Assembly: GCF_020567525.1 (NCBI RefSeq) | Contig: NZ_JAJCVI010000002.1 | Coordinates: 248,001-312,000 of the forward strand | Length of the DNA: 64,000 nucleotides | Origin: Halorubellus salinus | GTDB lineage: Archaea; Halobacteriota; Halobacteria; Halobacteriales; Natrialbaceae | Direction: 5' to 3' | Shown: piece after piece, positions 7,679 through 16,200 of the stretch | Numbering within the stretch: the stretch's first letter is position 1 | How the letters are laid out: the number at the start of each line of letters is the position of its first letter | Notes under the pieces: model-generated | Seen by the model: only the letters and a program-made list of their open reading frames with translations | The model's database searches: none | What the model was told of the DNA's origin: nothing | Made by a program: the position numbers and the translations under genes

Positions 7679-9294
7679 AGGTTGACTGGCGCGCGAGCTT
7701 CTCGCTCGTCGGTCGCGTGACGAAGTACCTCGCGGTGGCGCTCATCGTCCCGATAGTCACCGGGTTGCTCTACGACCCGTGGAGTATCGTGCCGTTCGTC
7801 GTGACGGCGCTGGTCGCGATCGGTATCGGCACGGTCCTGGAACGGCTCGACGACGACCCGGACATCGGGGCGCGCGAGGGGTTCCTGATGGTGGCGGCGA
7901 CGTGGTTCGCGGTGTCGCTCGTCGGGACGCTCCCGTACCTGCTGGAGCACCTCACCCTCCAGGGTGGGTCGCTCGCGTACGCGACGGAGACGACGCTCCA
8001 GCGCCCGGAGAACGCGTTGTTCGAGTCGATGAGCGGGTTCACGACGACCGGAGCGACCGTGATGGGTGACATCTCTTTCGAGAGCCACACGCGAGCGCTC
8101 CTGATGTGGCGGCAATTGACGCAGTGGCTCGGTGGGATGGGTATCGTCGTGCTCGCGGTCGCCATCCTCCCCGAACTCTCCGTCGGTGGCGCACAGCTCA
8201 TGGACGCGGAGGCGCCGGGGCCGGGCATCGAGAAGCTCACGCCGCGTATCGCGGAGACGGCGCGTGCGCTCTGGGTCGCGTACGCCGGCATCACCGTCCT
8301 CGAGATGGTCCTCCTCTACGGTCTGCACGTCGGTGGCCTGGCGCCGAACATGTCGGCGTACAACGCCATCGCGCACGGGTTCACGACGCTCTCGACCGGC
8401 GGGTTCTCGCCCGAAGCCCGGTCCATCGAGGCGTTCTCCGCGGCCGTGCAGTGGCTCATCATCCCGTTCATGATGGCCGCCGGGACGAACTTCGCGCTGT
8501 TCTGGCACGCGACGAAGGGGAACTTCGAAAAGCTCTTCGAGGACACCGAGTTCCGCGCGTACCTCGGCGTCATCGGCGTCCTCACCGCCATCGGCGCGAG
8601 CCTCCTCTACACCGACCCGGGACTCGCGGGGCCGGCGACGGAGGCGGCCGCACCGCACTACGAGGGCGTCGGCGCGGAACCGATCGCGCACACGTTCCCG
8701 ATATTCCAGAACGTGGAGGCGGCGCTCCGACAGTCGATGTTCCAGGTCGTCGGGTTCGTGACGACGACGGGGTACGCGACGATGGACTTCAACGCGTGGA
8801 GCGGGCCCGCGAAGTACCTGCTCGTGTTCGCGATGTTCATCGGCGGGTCCGCGGGGTCGACGGGTGGTGGCATCAAGATCGTGCGATGGCTCGTCATCGT
8901 GAAGTCGCTGCGTCGCGAGCTGTTCACGACCGTCCACCCGGACGCGGTGCGGCCGGTCCGGCTCGCCGGCCAGCCGCTCGACGAACGCGCCATCCGCGGC
9001 ATCTACGCGTTCACGCTCCTGTACTTCGCGATCTTCTTCGTCGCGATCGTCGTCCTCGTAGTCGACGCGTCCTTCGCCGGCGACCCGGAGACGCTGTCGG
9101 TCATCGAGGCGATGACGACGGTCGCGGCGACGCTCGGGAACATCGGGCCGGGCCTGGAGCTCATCGGACCGATGGGGAGCTACCTCGAGTTCAGCGCGCA
9201 GTCGAAGGTGTTCATGGTCGTCCTGATGTGGATCGGGCGTCTCGAGATCTTCCCGGTGCTCGTGCTCCTGACGCGCGGGTACTGGTCGTCCTGA
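7675..9294 (+). CDS. trkH: Trk potassium transporter membrane subunit TrkH
   Basis: 539-residue pore-forming subunit of the Trk K+ uptake system. The four pseudo-repeats each carrying a selectivity-filter-like glycine are visible: SGFTTTGATV (near 120), TLSTGGFS (near 240), VGFVTTTGYATMD (near 360) and ATLGNIGPG (near 485). Around ten hydrophobic segments separate them, and IGGSAGSTGGGIKIVRW after the third filter is a strong family signature. ATG 7675 overlaps the trkA stop (ATGA), so the two proteins are made from one transcript. Confidence 0.95.
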   Translation: MKVDWRASFSLVGRVTKYLAVALIVPIVTGLLYDPWSIVPFVVTALVAIGIGTVLERLDDDPDIGAREGFLMVAATWFAVSLVGTLPYLLEHLTLQGGSLAYATETTLQRPENALFESMSGFTTTGATVMGDISFESHTRALLMWRQLTQWLGGMGIVVLAVAILPELSVGGAQLMDAEAPGPGIEKLTPRIAETARALWVAYAGITVLEMVLLYGLHVGGLAPNMSAYNAIAHGFTTLSTGGFSPEARSIEAFSAAVQWLIIPFMMAAGTNFALFWHATKGNFEKLFEDTEFRAYLGVIGVLTAIGASLLYTDPGLAGPATEAAAPHYEGVGAEPIAHTFPIFQNVEAALRQSMFQVVGFVTTTGYATMDFNAWSGPAKYLLVFAMFIGGSAGSTGGGIKIVRWLVIVKSLRRELFTTVHPDAVRPVRLAGQPLDERAIRGIYAFTLLYFAIFFVAIVVLVVDASFAGDPETLSVIEAMTTVAATLGNIGPGLELIGPMGSYLEFSAQSKVFMVVLMWIGRLEIFPVLVLLTRGYWSS

Positions 9295-9322
9295 CCGCGA
9301 ACGCGCGCTGCTACCGCGAGCG

Positions 9323-9345
9323 GGACGGGTGCGGCGAGCCCGTCC
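9323..9345 (+). terminator. possible hairpin downstream of trkH
   Basis: GGACGGG (9323-9329) can pair with CCCGTCC (9339-9345) around a 9-base loop. There is no following T-run, so terminator function is uncertain. The remaining bases up to the next gene at 9558 show nothing else recognisable. Confidence 0.3.
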
Positions 9346-9557
9346 GTGCGCTCTAGCTCGGGGACGTCACCGGGCATTCTCTTGCTCTGGTGGTGCTGGC
9401 ATCCTCGAGCGATCGGCAGAACCGACCGGCAGGTAGGGATGTGGTCTGCGGACGCGGCTGGGCGAAAGGATTCGACGACGTGAGAACGACAGCCGCAACG
9501 ACGGCGCGGGAACGACGGTCGTGAATGCGGCCGGTAAACGTTCGCCAGGCGGCCGGG

Positions 9558-10127
9558 TTACTCCGGCGTCTCGAAGTCGCCGCCGTACCGCATGAAGAAG
9601 TACGCCATCGAGAGCACCGACAGCATCGCGGCGGTGCCGGCGACCGCGAGCGTCTTCGCGCTCCCGGGGAGCACCGGGCCGCTGGAGCCCGCGGGTTCGA
9701 GGCTCTCGACGACGGAGATGCTCGCTTCCATGCCAGCGCCGACGTGGGGCTGACAGAAGTAGTCGTAGTCGCCGGTGGTGTTGAACGTGTGCGAGTACTC
9801 GTGGCCGGTGTCGTAGGTCTTCGACGCCGGGCCTTCGGTTCCCTCCCAGTTCGCGTCGTCGGGCTGGTTCTCGACGACGATGTTGTGGTTGTCCGAGTCC
9901 CACACGAAGTTCACGGTCGTCCCGACCGCGATCTCGAGATCGGCCGGTTCGTACACGAGCGAGCCGCCGGGGCCGACGACGACCTCCTCGGTCGCGCCCC
10001 CGCCGCCACCGCCTTCGGTGCCTTCCTGTGCGGCGGCGCTCCCCGCGGCGCCGGCCGCGGCCGCGCCCGTGACGGCCGTCATGAACTGCCGGCGCGAGAC
10101 AGGCGTGTCCGTAGCGTCTTCGTCCAT
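9558..10127 (-). CDS. halocyanin (blue copper protein), Tat-exported and C-terminally membrane-tethered
   Basis: 189-residue plastocyanin-like electron carrier. A twin-arginine signal (SRRQFMTAVTGAAAAGAAG) precedes a short Gly-rich linker and one cupredoxin domain (about 48-148) with the four type-1 copper ligands in order: His in DSDNHNIV, Cys and His in YFCQPH, Met in GAGM. A hydrophobic segment near 155-180 would anchor it facing outward. It is clearly paralogous to the halocyanin of the respiratory operon starting at 22118; long stretches including the ligand loops are identical. It is monocistronic, between trkH and an aminopeptidase gene, so its electron-transfer partner cannot be read from context. 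Confidence 0.9.
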   Translation of the reverse strand: MDEDATDTPVSRRQFMTAVTGAAAAGAAGSAAAQEGTEGGGGGGATEEVVVGPGGSLVYEPADLEIAVGTTVNFVWDSDNHNIVVENQPDDANWEGTEGPASKTYDTGHEYSHTFNTTGDYDYFCQPHVGAGMEASISVVESLEPAGSSGPVLPGSAKTLAVAGTAAMLSVLSMAYFFMRYGGDFETPE

Positions 10128-10230
10128 ACCCGGTCGTTAGGGGAGCCCCGTACTGAAATCTTCGATTCGCGCACGGCGGTTCCGTGCGGCGAGCCGACCG
10201 GCGTATCGCGGCGGCGAGTCGCCGGCTGGC

Positions 10231-11295
10231 CTACAGCCGGTAGTCGTGGTCGCCGGTCTCGGTGTCGAGGAAGGCTTCGGCGAGGTCGATGGCGGCGGCG
10301 ACGTCGTCGCCGTGCACGCTCTCGGTGGGCGTGTGGAGGTACCGCGTCGGGAACGAGATGGCGCCGACCGGGGTCGGCCCCGAGGAGCGCTGGAAGCCGG
10401 CGGTGTCGGTGCCGCCGGCGGGGAGGACCTCGTGCTGGACGCGGACGTCCTCGGTGGCGGCGACCGAACGCAGTCGGTCGACGACCTTCCGGTTCGGAAT
10501 GACGCTCGAGTCCTTGAACTTGATGCCGGCGCCCGCGCCGAGTTTCGTGACGTGCTTGTCGTCGTCGGTCTCGGGGACGTCGTTCGCGACGGTCGTGTCG
10601 AGGTTCAGCGCGAGGTCGGGCGCGAGGTCGACGCCGATGGCTTCGGCGCCGCGGAGCCCGACCTCCTCCTGGACGGTCGCGGCGAGGTGGACGGTCACGG
10701 GCGGGTCGTCGAGGCGGTCGGCGAGCGCGCACAGTGCGAACACGCTCACGCGGTTGTCGACGGCCTTCCCGTTGATGCAGTCGCCGACGACCTCGGTCGT
10801 CTGCGTGGTGGACACGCGGTCGCCGACCGCGACGCGTTCGCGGACTTCCTCGACGGGAAGCCCGACGTCGACGTCGACGTCGTGGACCTGGCGCTCCTCG
10901 TCGTCGTCGCTCCCGCCGGAATGAGGCGGGATGGAGCCGATGACGCCCAGGAGGTCCTCGTCGTCGGTGTGGACGACGACGCGTTGCGCGCGCAGGACCT
11001 CGGGGTCCCAGCCGCCGAGCGCGTCCACCTGCAGGAACCCGTCGTCGTCGACGTTGCGAACCATGAACCCGATCTCGTCCATGTGCGCGGCGACGACGAC
11101 CTCGTACTCGGGGTTCTCGGCGCCCTCGATGGTCCCGACGACGTTCCCCATCGCGTCCGAGCGGACCTGCTCGACCGCGCTCGCGGCGTCGAACTCCCGG
11201 CGGACGACGTCGCGGACCGCGTCCTCGTATCCCGGTACCCCGTGCGCTTCGGTCAGCTCGACGAGCAGCGACTCGTCGAAGTCGAAGGCTGTCAT
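10231..11295 (-). CDS. M42-family metallo-aminopeptidase (TET/endoglucanase-like)
   Basis: 354-residue cytoplasmic metallopeptidase of the M42 family, which forms tetrahedral dodecamers and trims short peptides. Two-metal site motifs are visible: AAHMDEIGFMV near residue 70 (His and Asp), DCINGKAVDNR near 170, the catalytic EEVGLRGAE near 210, LDTTVANDVPET near 235 and GGTDTAGFQ near 315. The length is standard. A TTTTAG-type box lies about 30 bases before ATG 11295. Some members of the family are annotated as endoglucanases, but peptidase activity is the supported function. Confidence 0.88.
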   Translation of the reverse strand: MTAFDFDESLLVELTEAHGVPGYEDAVRDVVRREFDAASAVEQVRSDAMGNVVGTIEGAENPEYEVVVAAHMDEIGFMVRNVDDDGFLQVDALGGWDPEVLRAQRVVVHTDDEDLLGVIGSIPPHSGGSDDDEERQVHDVDVDVGLPVEEVRERVAVGDRVSTTQTTEVVGDCINGKAVDNRVSVFALCALADRLDDPPVTVHLAATVQEEVGLRGAEAIGVDLAPDLALNLDTTVANDVPETDDDKHVTKLGAGAGIKFKDSSVIPNRKVVDRLRSVAATEDVRVQHEVLPAGGTDTAGFQRSSGPTPVGAISFPTRYLHTPTESVHGDDVAAAIDLAEAFLDTETGDHDYRL

Positions 11296-11397
11296 GGCTC
11301 TCCATGCGTCGGCCGCGCACTAAAACCGATAGGAACGCGAGGACGTCGCCGGTTCACGCGCGGCCAGTGGCTGTCTCGCGGTTCGAGCGCGACGTGG

Positions 11398-12342
11398 TCA
11401 GGTGCGGACGTGCACGCGCCGTCTGAGGGTGTCGATGACGTCGGTGAGTGCGTGGCGTTTGAGGACGGCGAACCCGACGAAGATGACGGCGAACCCGAGC
11501 GCGGTCGTGGTGTCGACGACGTTCCCGAAGACCGCCCAGCCGACGAGTGCGGCGACGATGGGTTCGAGGTAGGAGACGAGCGTGAGTTCGGTGGCGCCGA
11601 CGCGCTCCAGGAGTTCGAAGTAGACGAGGAAGGCGACGGCGCCGGAGGCGAGCGCGAGGTACGCGAGCGCGACGACGGCGTCGGTCGTCCACGTCGCCGC
11701 GGCGAGGGATTCGCCGCGGGCGAGGCTGGCAAAGTGGAGGCCGACGGCACCGCCGACCATCCCCCAGGCTTGCGTCGTCGGCTTCGGGAGGCCAGCGTCG
11801 AAGGGCCGTGCGAGGACGCTCCCGAGCGCGAAGCACGCGGTGCCGGCGAGGACGAGCGCGACGCCGACGAGGCCGCCGTCGAGCGCGCCCGGGCCGGGGT
11901 CGACGACGACGCCGACGCCGAGCACCCCGAGTGCGACGCCGACGAGACCCGTGGTCGTCAGGGGTTCCTCGAGGTCGAGTGCGCTCCCGACGCCCGCGGT
12001 GAGGACGGGGGAGAGCGAGACGACGACGGCGGCGACGGCGCCGGAGACGTACGTCTCGCCGACGTAGAGGAGCGCGGGGTACGCGCCGAAGACGAAGACG
12101 GCGGGGACGAGGACGCTCATGAGCTCCGTCCGGGTGCGGGGCCGCCAGCGGTCGGTCGCGGTGATAGCGTACGCGAGGACGACGACGCCGGCGAGGTCGT
12201 AGCGGAGCGCGGCGAACGCCAGCGCGGGGACGTGATGGAGGCCGACCTCGATGGCGACGAACGACGTCCCCCAGAGGATTGCGAGCGATACGAACATCAG
12301 GCTCGTATCTGGAAGCGCTCTCCAGAACTTCTGCGGAATCAT
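11398..12342 (-). CDS. EamA-family (DMT superfamily) transporter
   Basis: 314-residue inner-membrane exporter-like protein with ten predicted helices in two EamA repeats. The first repeat has WGTSFVAIEVGLHHVPALAFAALRY, the second ends with LERVGATELTLVSYLEPIVAAL, both typical. Substrates of the family include amino acids and metabolites. It is divergent from an Lrp/AsnC regulator whose start is 187 bases away, and an inverted repeat brackets its TATA-like box, so control by that regulator, with an amino acid or related substrate, is a reasonable inference. Confidence 0.85.
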   Translation of the reverse strand: MIPQKFWRALPDTSLMFVSLAILWGTSFVAIEVGLHHVPALAFAALRYDLAGVVVLAYAITATDRWRPRTRTELMSVLVPAVFVFGAYPALLYVGETYVSGAVAAVVVSLSPVLTAGVGSALDLEEPLTTTGLVGVALGVLGVGVVVDPGPGALDGGLVGVALVLAGTACFALGSVLARPFDAGLPKPTTQAWGMVGGAVGLHFASLARGESLAAATWTTDAVVALAYLALASGAVAFLVYFELLERVGATELTLVSYLEPIVAALVGWAVFGNVVDTTTALGFAVIFVGFAVLKRHALTDVIDTLRRRVHVRT

Positions 12343-12361
12343 TGGTTGCTATCCAACGCGA

Positions 12362-12387
12362 ACGGATGGCAGTATTAAAATCCGTTG
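12362..12387. promoter_or_regulatory. inverted repeat flanking the TATA-like box of the EamA transporter gene
   Basis: AACGGAT (12362-12368) and ATCCGTT (12381-12387) form a perfect 7-base inverted repeat with a 12-base spacer containing TATTAAA (TTTAATA on the coding strand), about 35-40 bases before the transporter start. Smaller palindromes lie next to it: GTTGCAAC (12385-12392) and GTTG-N5-CAAC (12345-12357). A protein bound here would cover the TATA box, i.e. act as a repressor; the divergent Lrp/AsnC protein is the obvious candidate. Confidence 0.55.
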
Positions 12388-12529
12388 CAACTCGAAGTCC
12401 AGAAGCAGAATTGTGAATTGCTCTCGACACAGCAGTTGTACGAAACTACGACTTCTATCGATATTCTAGATTCTATCCAACTGTGACTCGGTCGGGAGGC
12501 TGAAGTCGGTCGCGGCCGACCGTCGACGC

Positions 12530-13018
12530 ATGGACGACCGCGACGTACGACTCCTCAAGGCCATCAGCGAACTCGGCACCGGCAGCCCCGAACGACTCCA
12601 CGAAGAAACCGACATCCCGGTCTCCACCATCCACTACCGACTGAACAACCTCCGCGAGGCCGGCGTCATCGAGAACGACTGCTACGACCTCGACCTCGAC
12701 GCGCTCGGCCTCGGCATCACCGTCATCCTCGAGGTCCTCACGGACTACTCGGGAAGCCACGAGCACGTCGCCGACGACATCGAAGCCATCGAGGGCGTCA
12801 CCCAACTGTTCTCCACGATGGGCGAGACCGACTACGTCGCCATCGCGCGCCTCCACGACGGCGACGACGTCGGCCGCCTCATCCGCGACTTCGAGACCGT
12901 CGACGCCGTCGAACGCACCAACTCCACGTACGTCATCGACGAACTCCACGAGGACGCCCGCGCACTCGGCAGCTACAGCATGGAGACCCTGCTCGCCACG
13001 CTCACCGACGACGACTGA
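12530..13018 (+). CDS. Lrp/AsnC-family transcriptional regulator
   Basis: 162-residue regulator. Residues 1-50 form the winged helix-turn-helix (DDRDVRLLKAISELGTG, then IPVSTIHYRLNNLREAGVI) and about 65-150 the ligand-sensing RAM domain (GITVILEVLTDYS, MGETDYVAIARL). Length and layout are standard. It is transcribed away from an EamA transporter over a shared AT-rich region containing palindromes, the usual setting of a regulator controlling its neighbour. Small effectors of the family are typically amino acids. The next gene downstream (13083) follows after 64 bases and may be cotranscribed. Confidence 0.9.
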   Translation: MDDRDVRLLKAISELGTGSPERLHEETDIPVSTIHYRLNNLREAGVIENDCYDLDLDALGLGITVILEVLTDYSGSHEHVADDIEAIEGVTQLFSTMGETDYVAIARLHDGDDVGRLIRDFETVDAVERTNSTYVIDELHEDARALGSYSMETLLATLTDDD

Positions 13019-13082
13019 CCGCTGCCGACCGAACGCGGACGCACGCCGGGAGGTAAAGTCGACCGCGCGCGTACGATGGCGC

Positions 13083-13382
13083 GTGCACGAGGACGCCGCG
13101 GACCCGAGTTCGGAGGAGCGCGACCGCGAGGACGCCGAACGCGTGGTCCGCGACCACCTCGCGGCCGTCCTCGTCGACGTCTCGTTCCCCGTCGACGACC
13201 AGCTCGCGGTCGCCGCCGCCGTCGACGCTCCGCACAGTCGACGCGTCCGCGTCGGCGACCGACGGTTCACCGCGATGGAGCTCGCCGTCAGACTCGAACC
13301 GTACCAGGACTTCCCCTACGACTCGCTCGACGAACTCGTCGACGACGTCGTCAACGGACTCCGCGAAGAAGCACTGCTCTGA
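13083..13382 (+). CDS. MTH865-like small conserved protein
   Basis: 99-residue acidic protein. The second half (RFTAMELAVRLEPYQDFPYDSLDELVDDVVNGL) matches what I remember of the MTH865 family, small helical EF-hand-like archaeal proteins of unknown function. The N-terminal 25 residues are a charged extension. GTG 13083 is the only sensible start, since earlier codons have no similarity and no ATG is in frame before the conserved part. It follows the Lrp/AsnC gene in the same direction. Confidence 0.65.
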   Translation: MHEDAADPSSEERDREDAERVVRDHLAAVLVDVSFPVDDQLAVAAAVDAPHSRRVRVGDRRFTAMELAVRLEPYQDFPYDSLDELVDDVVNGLREEALL

Positions 13383-13426
13383 ACCGGCACCCACTGCCCG
13401 GACCGCCGACGCGACGGAGTCCGCGG

Positions 13427-14488
13427 TCAGTGGTCGACCTGCGGGTCGTCCACGAGCCGCCGACGCTGCTCGCGGAGGTGCGGGGGCATGTCCGCGTACG
13501 CGTGCTCGAACATCTCCCCGGGATCCAGGCCCGTGTGGTCCTCGGCCGCCGCCACCGCCTCCCGAACGGTCTCCGTCGCCCACTCCTGGGTCGCCGCCTC
13601 GTCCGTCTCCGACCACCCGAACTCCTCGCTGAGGTACGTCCGCGCGCGGTCCAGGGGGTCCTCGAGCCGCCAGTCCTCGGCGTCGGCCTCGTCGCGGTAC
13701 TTCGACGGGTCGTCCGTCGTCGTGTGCGCGCCCTTCCGATAGGTGACCGCCTCGATGAGCGTCGGCCCCCCGCCGTTCCGGGCGTTCTCGAGCGCCTCCG
13801 TGACGACGTCGTACACCGCGAACACGTCGTTCCCGTCCACGCGAACGCCCTCGAACCCGTACGCCTGGGCCTTCTGGGCGATGGTCGCGCTCGCCGTCTG
13901 CCGTTCGCGAGGCACCGAGATGGCGTACCCGTTGTTCTGGCAGAAGAACACCGTCGGCGTCTGGAAGACGCCCGCGAAGTTCATCGCCTCGTGGAAGTCG
14001 CCTTCGGACGTGGCGCCGTCGCCGAACGAGACGAGGCTCGCGACGTCGTCGTCCTTGTACTTCGCCGCCATCCCGACGCCGACCGCGTGCGGGAGCTGGG
14101 TCGCGATCGGGATCGTGATGGGGAACGTCGTCAGGTCCTCGGAGTCCGCGTGGTCGATGTAGTTCCCTTCGCCGGAGAGGTGCAGGAGGACCTCGCGGAG
14201 GTCGACGCCGCGCTGGAGGAACATCGCGTGGTCGCGGTACGTCGGGAACAGGTAGTCGCGGTCGGGCATCGCCGCGGCCGCGCCGATCTGGGCCGCTTCC
14301 TGGCCGGCCATCGGTGCGTACGTCCCGATGCGGCCCTGGCGGTGGAGGCTGACTGCTTTCTCGTCGAATGTCCGGGCGAGTACCATTGTCTCGTAGAGCG
14401 AGCGTGCGCGCTCTGCGGAGACGCTGTGGTCGGTGACCTGCGAGCCGCCCGGGGACATGACGCGAACGATGTTGTCAGCCTTCGACAT
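13427..14488 (-). CDS. thiamine-pyrophosphate-dependent 2-oxoacid dehydrogenase E1 subunit alpha (orphan)
   Basis: 353-residue E1-alpha subunit of the pyruvate/branched-chain 2-oxoacid dehydrogenase type. The TPP-binding motif runs from GDGATSEGDFHEAMNFAG to CQNNGYAISVPR, that is the canonical GDG...NN. GTYAPMAGQEAAQIG and PTYRDH near the N-terminus and YRKGAHTTTDDPSKYR near residue 260 are strong matches to branched-chain E1-alpha. ATG 14488 is chosen: TATA-like AATAAAGAAT (14531-14540) lies about 47 bases upstream and AGGTG precedes the start. No E1-beta, E2 or E3 gene adjoins it, which is unusual because E1-alpha and E1-beta are obligate partners. A second, different E1-alpha lies at 47072 with its E1-beta. 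Confidence 0.9.
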   Translation of the reverse strand: MSKADNIVRVMSPGGSQVTDHSVSAERARSLYETMVLARTFDEKAVSLHRQGRIGTYAPMAGQEAAQIGAAAAMPDRDYLFPTYRDHAMFLQRGVDLREVLLHLSGEGNYIDHADSEDLTTFPITIPIATQLPHAVGVGMAAKYKDDDVASLVSFGDGATSEGDFHEAMNFAGVFQTPTVFFCQNNGYAISVPRERQTASATIAQKAQAYGFEGVRVDGNDVFAVYDVVTEALENARNGGGPTLIEAVTYRKGAHTTTDDPSKYRDEADAEDWRLEDPLDRARTYLSEEFGWSETDEAATQEWATETVREAVAAAEDHTGLDPGEMFEHAYADMPPHLREQRRRLVDDPQVDH

Positions 14489-14530
14489 TAGTGACACCTG
14501 AGGGTCTATCGGACAATCGCCCGCACGGGT

Positions 14531-14540
14531 AATAAAGAAT
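14531..14540 (-). promoter_or_regulatory. TATA-like box for the orphan E1-alpha gene
   Basis: AATAAAGAAT on the plus strand (ATTCTTTATT on the coding strand) in an AT-rich patch. Its position predicts a leader of about 20 bases containing the AGGTG Shine-Dalgarno-like sequence before ATG 14488. Confidence 0.5.
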
Positions 14541-14707
14541 CGCCTCAAACAGATTCGCTCATGAAATTATCACCGAGTACTTAAAGCCATCTCGGATTCA
14601 TCGGCCAGTTCCCGTATCAGGTCGTGGCAATATTGACGAATCGTCGAATCGAGCCACGGACTCGCAAGCCGGAAACCCTAACACGAGCCGTCGATTCGTG
14701 AGAGGCA

Positions 14708-16030
14708 ATGACAGACTGGATCGGTGAGACGTTCACGAGCGACGTCGGCTGGAACCACCTGGAGACACTCGTCGACATCGGCGACCGCATGGCCGGCAGC
14801 GACGGGGAGCGCCGCGCAGCCGAAGCGACGCGGGACGCCCTCGCCGACGCCGGCGCGCGCAACGCCCACCTCGCCGAGTTCGACGTCCAGGGCTGGGAGC
14901 GCGGGACGAGCAGTCTCGACGCCGCCGGCGAGACGTACGACCAGCGCCACGAGGTCATCGCGCTCCCGCGATCGCCGGACGGGGCCGCGTCCGGCGAACT
15001 CGTCGACCTCGGATACGGCCTCCCGCGGGACTTCGAGGACGCCGACCTCGACGGCAAGATAGCCCTCGCACGCTCGGACGTCCCCGAGTGGTACGACCGC
15101 TACCTGCACCGACGCGAGAAGTACTATCACGCCGTCGAGGCCGGCGCCGCCGCGTTCGTCTACCGGAACCACGTCGAGGGCTGCCTCCCACCCACCGGGA
15201 GCGTCGGTACCGACGCCGACCCCGTCGGCGACATCCCCGCCGTCGGCGTCTCCGCCGAGGTCGGCGCACGCATCGCCCGACGCGCCGACGGCGAGGTCGT
15301 CGACGTCGACGTCACCGCCACCATCGAGGACGCGACCAGCCAGAACGTCCACGCGACGCTCGGCCCGGACACCGACGACGAGGTCCTCCTGACGAGTCAC
15401 GTCGACGCCCACGACATCGCCGAGGGCGCGATGGACAACGGCGCCGGCACCGCCACCGTCGTCCAGGTCGTCGACGCGCTCGCTCGCCGCGAAGCCGACC
15501 TCGACACGCGCGTGCACGTCGTCTGCTTCGGCGCCGAAGAGGTCGGCCTCGTCGGCTCGAACCACCTCGCCGAGACCACCGACCGCGACGACGTCGCCAC
15601 CGTCCTGAACCTCGACGGCGTCTGCCAGGGCCGAGACCTCGGGTTCTACGCGCACGGCTTCGACGCGCTCGCCGACGCCATCGACGACGTCGCCGACCGG
15701 CTCGGGCACCCCGCGTACGTCACGCCCGAACTCGGCCCGCACAGCGACCACTGGCCGTTCGTCCAGTGGGGCGTCCCCGGCACGCACGTCTACGGGAAGA
15801 CGCCCGGAAGCGGCCGCGGCTGGGGCCACACGCACGCCGACACCCTCGACAAACTCGAGCAACGCGACCTCCGCGAACAGGGCATCGTCCTCGCGGAACT
15901 CGCCGTCGAACTCGCGAGCGACGACACCACCATCGAGCACCGCGACCCCGACGCCATCGCCGCGCAACTCGAGGACGAGGACCAGGCCGAAGGCATGAAG
16001 ATCACGGGCGACTGGCCGTACGACGACTGA
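14708..16030 (+). CDS. M28-family zinc metallopeptidase
   Basis: 440-residue aminopeptidase-like protein. A PA-type insert (about 90-200) sits before the catalytic domain. Two-zinc site motifs: TSHVDAHDIAEGAMDNGAGTA near residue 225-245 (His, Asp), FGAEEVGLVGSNH near 275-290 (Glu general base), LNLDGVCQG near 300 and GPHSDHWPF near 345 (His). No signal peptide is seen, so it is probably cytoplasmic, unlike many secreted M28 enzymes. The upstream region contains an AT-rich box ACTTAAAG at 14579-14586, far from the start, and GAGAGG directly before the ATG. Confidence 0.88.
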   Translation: MTDWIGETFTSDVGWNHLETLVDIGDRMAGSDGERRAAEATRDALADAGARNAHLAEFDVQGWERGTSSLDAAGETYDQRHEVIALPRSPDGAASGELVDLGYGLPRDFEDADLDGKIALARSDVPEWYDRYLHRREKYYHAVEAGAAAFVYRNHVEGCLPPTGSVGTDADPVGDIPAVGVSAEVGARIARRADGEVVDVDVTATIEDATSQNVHATLGPDTDDEVLLTSHVDAHDIAEGAMDNGAGTATVVQVVDALARREADLDTRVHVVCFGAEEVGLVGSNHLAETTDRDDVATVLNLDGVCQGRDLGFYAHGFDALADAIDDVADRLGHPAYVTPELGPHSDHWPFVQWGVPGTHVYGKTPGSGRGWGHTHADTLDKLEQRDLREQGIVLAELAVELASDDTTIEHRDPDAIAAQLEDEDQAEGMKITGDWPYDD

Positions 16031-16170
16031 CCACCCCCACCATCGAGCGCCGGCCGGAGGACGCGACGCACCACCGTCGCGCGCCCGGGCGGGGACCGCG
16101 ATACACCAGCATCGTGCGCCCGGGCGGAGAACGCGAGGGTGGCCGAGGGCGCGGCGACGAGACCTGCAGG

Positions 16171-16180
16171 GTTTTTGTTC
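16171..16180 (+). promoter_or_regulatory. TATA-like box for the NAD-kinase-like gene
   Basis: GTTTTTGTTC is centred about 26 bases upstream of ATG 16201, predicting a leaderless transcript. Just upstream, the dodecamer GCGCCCGGGCGG is present twice in the GC-rich intergenic stretch. Confidence 0.45.
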
Positions 16181-16200
16181 GCCCCACCGCAACCCCGAGT

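Noticed and set aside
9367-9903. Minus-strand frame overlapping the end of the halocyanin gene and the following spacer
   Set aside because: The sequence is an Arg-rich out-of-frame reading of the halocyanin gene continued into noncoding DNA.
16084-16130. Repeated GCGCCCGGGCGG in the spacer before the NAD-kinase-like gene
   Set aside because: Short, GC-only and likely to recur by chance at this composition; no regulator or hairpin context makes it specific.
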